DNA of 11,351 nucleotides from Russula earlei (lineage: Eukaryota > Basidiomycota > Agaricomycetes > Russulales > Russulaceae): positions 1 through 11,351 of the forward strand of contig JAGFNK010001296.1 of NCBI GenBank assembly GCA_025769875.1, read 5' to 3'. The position numbers and the translations under genes were made by a program. The notes below the pieces were generated by a model. The model was not told where the DNA came from, did no database searches, and saw only the letters and a program-made list of their open reading frames with translations. Of this stretch, positions 7,269-11,351 are shown one piece after another; within the stretch, counting starts at the first letter, position 1, and each line of letters starts with the position of its first letter.

Positions 7269-7375
7269 GATCATTGTGGAGCGATGACATCATTATGATG
7301 TCACTGTGGGGCGCTTAGTGAGCCTATGAGGTCACTGTGGAGTCGCTCAGTCAGCCATGATGTCATTGGAGCCTT
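7269..7375. repeat. 31-bp tandem modules with CRE-like half sites in U3 of LTR 3
   Basis: Units at 7269-7296 (28 bp), 7297-7327 (31), 7328-7358 (31) and a partial unit from 7359. The shared pattern is GA-GTCA-TGTGGAG--GCT-AGT-AGCC-AT. The junction of the first two makes TGACATCA (7285-7292) and TGATGTCA (7296-7303), a perfect inverted pair close to the bZIP/CRE site TGACGTCA. They lie upstream of the TATA box and look like an enhancer array. Confidence 0.62.
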
Positions 7376-7651
7376 GATGACTGTCAGATGATTTATGCAA
7401 CAGTTTCTAAGAGTTTGTGCCGCTGTTTCGGGTCCATGGTGGCTGGGTGGCCATGTGGCTGCCACGCGATGATTACCCTGATTAGGAAACCGGTGCCTGG
7501 TCGTGTTAGAGTGCCTTTGCAATAGCAATATCTTGTACCACAGGAGGGATAGCCCAGAAAATGGAAGGGAGTCGGCAATGCAAAGTGAGAGAGGTCTTTC
7601 TTGAGTAAAATAGGACAATCCTTGGCCAGGACTTGGCCTTGGTTCGTAACA

Positions 7652-7668
7652 TTCATCCCCTCTTTATA
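7652..7668 (-). other. Polypurine tract of element C
   Basis: The minus strand reads TATAAAGAGGGGATGAA immediately before the TGTTACG start of LTR 3, the canonical place for the plus-strand primer. It is similar to the tract beside LTR 1. Confidence 0.65.
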
Positions 7669-7899
7669 GACTTGTTGCTCCTGCAACAGTAGGAATTTGT
7701 TTCTTTGGAAGGTGGAGTAGTTTGCATATGAAGAGTCGAAGTCTGTTGGTTCGTGAGGAGTTCTCCCTTGTTCTATGGATTGCTTTGGGGATAGCCTGTG
7801 GTCGATTGAGTGCATGTGATCGCAGGAGTTCTCTGAAAAGTTTGTTGGTAACAAGGATAAAGGTAATCATCGACAGAGGTCATGATGAGAGTTGTTGGT
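7669..7899 (-). other. 3' stretch between pol stop and polypurine tract
   Basis: About 230 bases after the TAA of the chromodomain frame. Short frames are open here but none has a recognisable motif; I see no supported gene. It may be 3' untranslated sequence or the remains of a longer pol C-terminus. Confidence 0.4.
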
Positions 7900-8391
7900 T
7901 TAGGGGTTACTCCTGGTGGGAATTGTTCTAAGCGCCTTCGGATATTTCCGATGGAAGTCTTTAACAAGTGATTGCGCTTTTGATAGGTTAGATGCTGGTT
8001 CCCAAGTATTTTCTGCGACCGTATACCCTTTCCATTTAACTAGGTATTGGATTCCTTTGCGGTTTGGGGAGAGCCGAGAGTTTAGGATCTGCTCTACTTC
8101 ATATTGTTCTTCACCTTCGACTAATATTGGTGGCGGGTTTGAAAAGTTAGGACCATGGGCAATGGTTTCTTTGTAAGGTTTAATCAGGGAGTGGTGAAAA
8201 ACCGGGTGTATCTTCCAAGACTTTGGTAGTTCGAGGCGAACATTTACTGGATAGGCAGTGGTGACTTTGAATGGCCCATAGCGTCGAGGGGCTAGTTTTG
8301 CTTTTGGGTGAGTCGTTCGTAGATTCGTGGCTTCCAGCCATACTTGATCCCCTTCTTTAAAACGAAATGTGGAGGATTTGAGGTCCTGATT
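7900..8391 (-). pseudogene. Element C pol: integrase GPY/F motif and chromodomain
   Basis: This is a 163-codon open frame without any ATG, ending in TAA at 7900-7902. Numbered from 8391: a KEGDQVWLEA-type block (12-21), the GPY/F module with Arg-Arg-Tyr-Gly-Pro-Phe (36-41), HPVFHHSLIKPY (62-73), then a chromodomain at about 94-150 with YEVEQIL (97-103), YLVKWKGY (116-123) and ENTWEP (127-132). Tyr97, Trp120 and Tyr123 match the three aromatic cage residues that HP1 chromodomains use to hold methyl-lysine. In chromoviruses this C-terminal domain of integrase tethers integration to heterochromatin. A +1 base at 8392 separates it from the preceding integrase segment, so it would not be translated from the sequence as given. 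The call itself is secure. Confidence 0.9.
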
Positions 8392-8392
8392 G

Positions 8393-8838
8393 CTTCATGA
8401 TTTCTGTTGCTCGGTTCAGGGAGGCAGCTACTTCTTCTCTGAGTTGGTTTAGTCTTGATAGTCTTTCTTGGATTGAAGGGAACTTTGATGTAAAGGCAAG
8501 GGGCGGAGCAAATGTTGGGTTAAAGCCATACCAGACTTCAAACGGGGGTTTGTTCGTAGCACTGTGTTGTCTGGCATTATGTGCGAACTCCATAAAGGGA
8601 ACTAGTTCTGCCCAATTGTCTGCTTGATGGTTGCAAAATATTCGTAGGTATTGTTCTAGTTCTTGGTTAACTCGTTCTGTTTCTCCAGTCTGTCTGTGGG
8701 TGATATGCTGTGCTTAAGTGATACTTTGACATTTAACTTTTTCCATAGTTCTTGAGTGACTTTTGCTGCGAATTGAGGGCCTCTGTCCGATATTATTTGT
8801 GTTGGGAGCCCTATTCTTCTCCAGACATTGTTCATGAT
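8393..8838 (-). pseudogene. Element C pol: integrase catalytic core, second Asp and Glu
   Basis: Three frames carry one continuous integrase core. 8838-8716 holds NNVW-RIGLPTQ and the second catalytic Asp in IISDRGPQF. After a +1 at 8715, 8714-8688 reads STAYHPQTD. After another +1 at 8687, 8686-8393 reads GETERVNQELEQYL with the catalytic Glu, then FMEFAHNA, the Pro-Phe-Glu-Val-Trp-Tyr-Gly-Phe block common to Ty3/gypsy integrases, and a helical stretch rich in Leu, Arg and Glu. With the first Asp at about 8966 the D,D-35-E triad is present in sequence but not in one frame. Confidence 0.85.
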
Positions 8839-9460
8839 TAGTGTCAGCTGTTTCGTCTGCTGTGATTGTCTTGTGGCAAGGGGTAATGATTATCGCTTTA
8901 CTGAATCGATCTACCACGACTAGGAGGCTGTCGAAGCCTTGTGAAATCGGTAGGTCCGTGATAAAGTCCATAGTAATGCTTTTCCATACTTCTCCAGCTG
9001 GTGTAATCGGTACAAGGGGTGTTTCTGTCTTTGGACGGTTCTTTGTACTTTGACAAATTGCACAACCATCTACATAACTTTTGACATAAGTTAGCATTCC
9101 TGGCCACCAATAGTTTTGGCTGATCAGTTCATAAGTTTTCCATTGGCCAGGATGCCCAGTGGCAAGGGAGTCGTGGTGTAGTTTTAGAATTTTCTTTCTT
9201 AGGGTGTCGTTGTTTGGGATATAGACTTTTCCTTTGAATAGTATTAGTCCATCTTCAAGGTTCCAGTCCTGTAAGCCTTTGGATAGTCGCCTTGGTCCAT
9301 TCTTTATAATGATTGCTAACGCGTTAGATACTTCTGGGTCATAGTCTTTGCTAGATCGTAGTTGTTGTCGAAGTTCCTGGTCGCCAATTGGTTCTGTAGC
9401 AGAGGTGCGTGTTGCTCTAATTTTAAAAAATTTGTCATCTAGGAGCACCTTTCCCATCAT
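8714..9460 (-). pseudogene. Element C pol: integrase N-terminal zinc domain and first catalytic Asp
   Basis: The 248-codon frame carries, numbered from 9460, the HHCC zinc-binding domain (His96, His103, Cys133, Cys136) with NYWWPGM between them, then the core start MDFITDLP with catalytic Asp165, then VVVDRFSKA (181-189) and ITADETA (199-205). From about residue 206 it runs in the wrong frame: the expected NNVW block lies one frame over, so an extra base at about 8839 truncates the enzyme. Residues 1-20 continue the linker after RNase H, joined by a +1 shift near 9450. Integrase inserts the cDNA into the genome. Confidence 0.88.
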
Positions 9461-10784
9461 TTTCGTTTTGTATCCCCTCTCTAAAGTCTGGCCGCCTGGA
9501 CAGACCGTCTGCTTTGTTCATAGTTCCTGGGTGGTGGGTGATGGTGAAGTCGAAATTGCTGAGGAGGAGTGCCCATCGGGCTTGTCGTCTCGTGAGTTTC
9601 TGTTTTGTCATGAAGTATGTCAAGTCATTGTGGTCTGTCCAGAGATCAATGGGGTGTGTAGCGCCTTCAAGGTAGTGTCGGAAGTGCCAGAGGGACAAGA
9701 CGATAGCAAGGAGTTCTTTATCGTAGATCATGTAATTTCGTTGTGCGGGGTCCAAGGATTTCGAGAAATAGGCTACTGGGTGATATCTGTTAAATTCATC
9801 GGGTTGTTCCAAGATTGCACCGACTGCAAAGTCACTTGCATCGCAGATGAGTCGAAAGGGTTTTGTGTGGTTAGGTAACATGAGGATTGGGGCCGTTGTG
9901 AATGCTTGGATTAGCTTCTGAAATGCTTGTTCTTCATCGTCTTCCCACTTGAAGGGGTTTTCTTTCTTTGTTAAGTTAAACAAGGGCTGTGCTATTCGAG
10001 AGTATTGGTGGATAAATCGTTGATAGAAGTTGCAGAATCCTAGAAATGCTTGTACTTCCGTAACATTGGTCGGAGTAGGCCACTTTGTAATGCCTATTAA
10101 CTTGTCTTGGTCCATGGATATTCGTCCTTGGGAGATATTGATGCCTAGGTAACTAATAGAGGTTTGTCGGAAAGCACATTTCTCTGGTTTCAAGTATAAG
10201 TCGTGGTCTTGGAGTGTTTTTAGGACCTTATGTGTCCAGTCGTCTAGTTCGTTCAAGGTTTGCACCATGATTAGTATATCATCTAGATAAACAACCACTC
10301 GTTCAGTGGCAATGTATTTTGCTAGGATGGTGTTCATAAAGCGTTGGAAAGTGGCTGGGGCGTTGCAGAGACCAAATGTCATTATCAATGGTTCGAAGAG
10401 TCCTAATGGTGTCTTGAATGCTGCGAGGTGTTCATCGCCCTCTCTGAGGCGAATATTGTTGTATCCCCATCGTACATCAAACTTGGTAAAGTATTGGGCT
10501 CCTTGGAGTTTGTCAATTAATTCAGGAATCAAGGGTAGTGGATACGCGTCTTTGACAGTTGCTGTATTCAGGGCTCTGTAGTCTTGCACTGGTCGTAGAT
10601 TTCCTCCTTTCTTTTCTACAAAGAAGAATGGGCTGGCAATAGCTGCTTTTGATGGTCGGATTGTGCCTCTCTTCAAATGTTCGTCTAAGTATTCTTTAGG
10701 GCTTGTAGTTCCTTGGGAGTAAGTCGATAAATGCCAGAATCTCGTCGGGCGATCCCTGGTTTTAGATTGATTGCATGGTCCCAT
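9435..10784 (-). CDS. pol: Element C pol: reverse transcriptase and RNase H
   Basis: This is a 449-codon frame, the longest intact piece of pol. Real homology starts at about residue 30 (10697); the first 29 residues are out of frame with the preceding linker. RT motifs in order: RPVQDYRALN (64-73), FDVRWGYNNIR with catalytic Asp103, FGLCNAPATFQ (137-147), YLDDIL with catalytic Asp168 and Asp169, and the thumb/connection KPEKCAF and FLGFCNFYQRFI. RNase H follows with the full D-E-D-D set: Asp315 (DASDFAVG), Glu357 (KELLAIV), Asp384 (WTDHNDL), Asp426 (ADGLSRR). FDVRWGYNN is typical of basidiomycete Ty3/gypsy chromoviruses. All catalytic residues are present, so the frame-broken polyprotein may have been active until recently. 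Confidence 0.93.
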   Translation of the reverse strand: MGPCNQSKTRDRPTRFWHLSTYSQGTTSPKEYLDEHLKRGTIRPSKAAIASPFFFVEKKGGNLRPVQDYRALNTATVKDAYPLPLIPELIDKLQGAQYFTKFDVRWGYNNIRLREGDEHLAAFKTPLGLFEPLIMTFGLCNAPATFQRFMNTILAKYIATERVVVYLDDILIMVQTLNELDDWTHKVLKTLQDHDLYLKPEKCAFRQTSISYLGINISQGRISMDQDKLIGITKWPTPTNVTEVQAFLGFCNFYQRFIHQYSRIAQPLFNLTKKENPFKWEDDEEQAFQKLIQAFTTAPILMLPNHTKPFRLICDASDFAVGAILEQPDEFNRYHPVAYFSKSLDPAQRNYMIYDKELLAIVLSLWHFRHYLEGATHPIDLWTDHNDLTYFMTKQKLTRRQARWALLLSNFDFTITHHPGTMNKADGLSRRPDFREGIQNENDGKGAPR

Positions 10785-10978
10785 GGTTGGTGAGCAGGAA
10801 GGCGTTGAGAAGCTTGTTCATCGAAAACCTTTCGCCATTTCAAGAATTGGGCGGGGATAAGTTCGTCTAATGTCTTAGGGGGTGTTTCCGCATTGGCTAA
10901 CTTGGTAGCTGTGGTTGATTTGGCTCTTATGTTGATTGTTATTGGGCTAAACGCATCAGTGGATTTGTTCGTCAACAC
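10697..10978 (-). pseudogene. Element C pol: linker between protease and RT
   Basis: The frame carries LIPAQFLKWRKVFDEQ, then LPAHQPWDHAI-LKPG and YRLTPKEL-AL, the conserved entry to Ty3/gypsy RT (Val-Phe-Asp-Glu, Leu-Pro-x-His-x-x-Trp-Asp-His-x-Ile). It breaks just before the RT fingers: one base is missing near 10696, and RT continues in another frame. Upstream another +1 near 10975 separates it from the preceding segment. Confidence 0.8.
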
Positions 10979-11153
10979 ATGGGTTCAATGGTCCTTCAGT
11001 ATCTGGGAAGATTAGTGCAGCAATGTCCGTAAACTCGGGTTCTTCTTCTTCAGGGAAAGTAAGTGCTTGTATTTGGTAATTCCGCGTTCCAGATGCAGAT
11101 GCAATGGTTATGCTTGGGTGTGTGGTAAGGCAAGTTCGGGGGCAGTTCCTCAG
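10956..11153 (-). pseudogene. Element C pol: post-protease segment
   Basis: This frame follows the protease after a +1 at about 11154 and begins with an Asn-Cys-Pro-Arg-Thr-Cys block, as expected after the DIDW motif of Ty3/gypsy proteases. It then has an acidic stretch (PEEEEPEFTDIAALIFPD) typical of the spacer before RT. No enzyme motif of its own. Confidence 0.65.
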
Positions 11154-11351
11154 TGGTGATTGTATCATTTGCCCAATCAATATCTGGGTTGTGGTGTCGT
11201 AGCCAATCGGTTCCTAAGATAATGTCGTGATCTCCAATGTTAGTGACAAGGAATTCCGCTTGTTCATCATGAGTGGCGCCTGTGTGTGCTTGGAATGCGA
11301 AGTCTTTGGATGGTGCTAAAGCGTATTAGTCCATTGGCATTTTGTGTTCCA
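11154..11351 (-). pseudogene. Element C pol: C-terminal half of retropepsin-like protease
   Basis: In the frame with codons starting at 11349 the minus strand reads AEFLVTNIGDHDIILGTDWL then RHHNPDIDW. This ILG-DWL...NPDIDW pattern is the C-terminal signature of Ty3/gypsy aspartic proteases. An in-frame TAA at 11326-11328 lies where a Glu would fit (MD-stop-YALAP). The catalytic Asp-Ser/Thr-Gly is upstream, beyond the window. It matures Gag-Pol in related elements. Confidence 0.82.

Larger units (their letters stand above)
6959..7651 (-). mobile_element. LTR 3 (3' LTR of element C, minus orientation)
   Basis: On the minus strand it starts TGTTACGAACC (plus 7651 downward), right after the purine tract that follows pol, and ends CCAGTTACA (plus 6959). 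The ends are TG...CA with a short imperfect inverted repeat, and the length is 693 bp. The TATATAAG box is at 7141-7148 and a stem-loop shared with LTR 2 at 7108-7127. Three to four 31-bp modules occupy the U3 region at 7269-7375. The 7651 boundary is firm from context. The 6959 boundary rests on terminal sequence and on alignment with the matching end of LTR 2. The 5' LTR is outside the window. Confidence 0.7.

Noticed and set aside
7393..7854. Minus-strand open frame of 153 codons spanning the polypurine tract
   Set aside because: It runs across the tract and into LTR 3, which argues against a real protein; no motif.
9348..9878. Plus-strand open frame of 176 codons over RNase H
   Set aside because: It is antisense to a strongly supported RT/RNase H frame, with no motif of its own.
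1..11351. CRISPR array, bacterial operon, phage or defence system
   Set aside because: No regular spacer repeats, ribosome-binding sites or prokaryotic genes; everything identifiable is eukaryotic retroelement sequence.

Overview
The window is a nest of LTR retrotransposons and contains no recognisable host gene. The best organism call is a filamentous fungus, most likely an agaricomycete basidiomycete. This is inferred from the Ty3/gypsy chromovirus reverse transcriptase with its FDVRWGYNNIR motif, the C-terminal chromodomain, and the general style of the gag-like repeats. No host gene fixes the species.

Layout. (1) 1-998, plus strand: a decayed copy (A1) of a gag-like retroelement gene. 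(2) 999-1590: an LTR in minus orientation, with a purine tract beside it at 1591-1611. (3) 1621 to about 4190, minus strand: the gag of element B, ending in a CCHC zinc knuckle that lies right next to its own LTR, with no pol gene between. This gag carries an in-frame TGA and is split by (4) an apparent solo LTR at 2111-2944. A 5-bp direct repeat flanks the insertion, and removing the insert together with one repeat copy puts the gag back in frame. (5) About 4200-6958, plus strand: a second, longer copy (A2) of the A-type gag with a very long Pro/Ala/Ser/Thr-rich tail. (6) 6959-7651: the 3' LTR of element C, minus orientation. (7) 7652-11351, minus strand: polypurine tract, short 3' untranslated stretch and most of pol of element C (protease C-terminus, RT, RNase H, integrase, GPY/F motif, chromodomain). 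Its 5' LTR, gag and protease active site lie beyond 11351.

Element C pol is well conserved in sequence but is cut by about eight single-base frameshifts, seven of them +1, plus one in-frame stop. The chromodomain exon sits in an open frame without an ATG at 7900-8391 and keeps the three aromatic cage residues. Such a chromodomain is expected to guide integration into chromatin carrying methylated H3, which would fit the nested structure here.

B and C have similar LTR tips (TGTTA...GTTACA) and similar purine tracts, so B may be a gag-only, non-autonomous partner moved by a C-like polymerase. That is inference. LTRs 2 and 3 share a stem-loop next to the TATA box and the first bases of U3, so they belong to related families.
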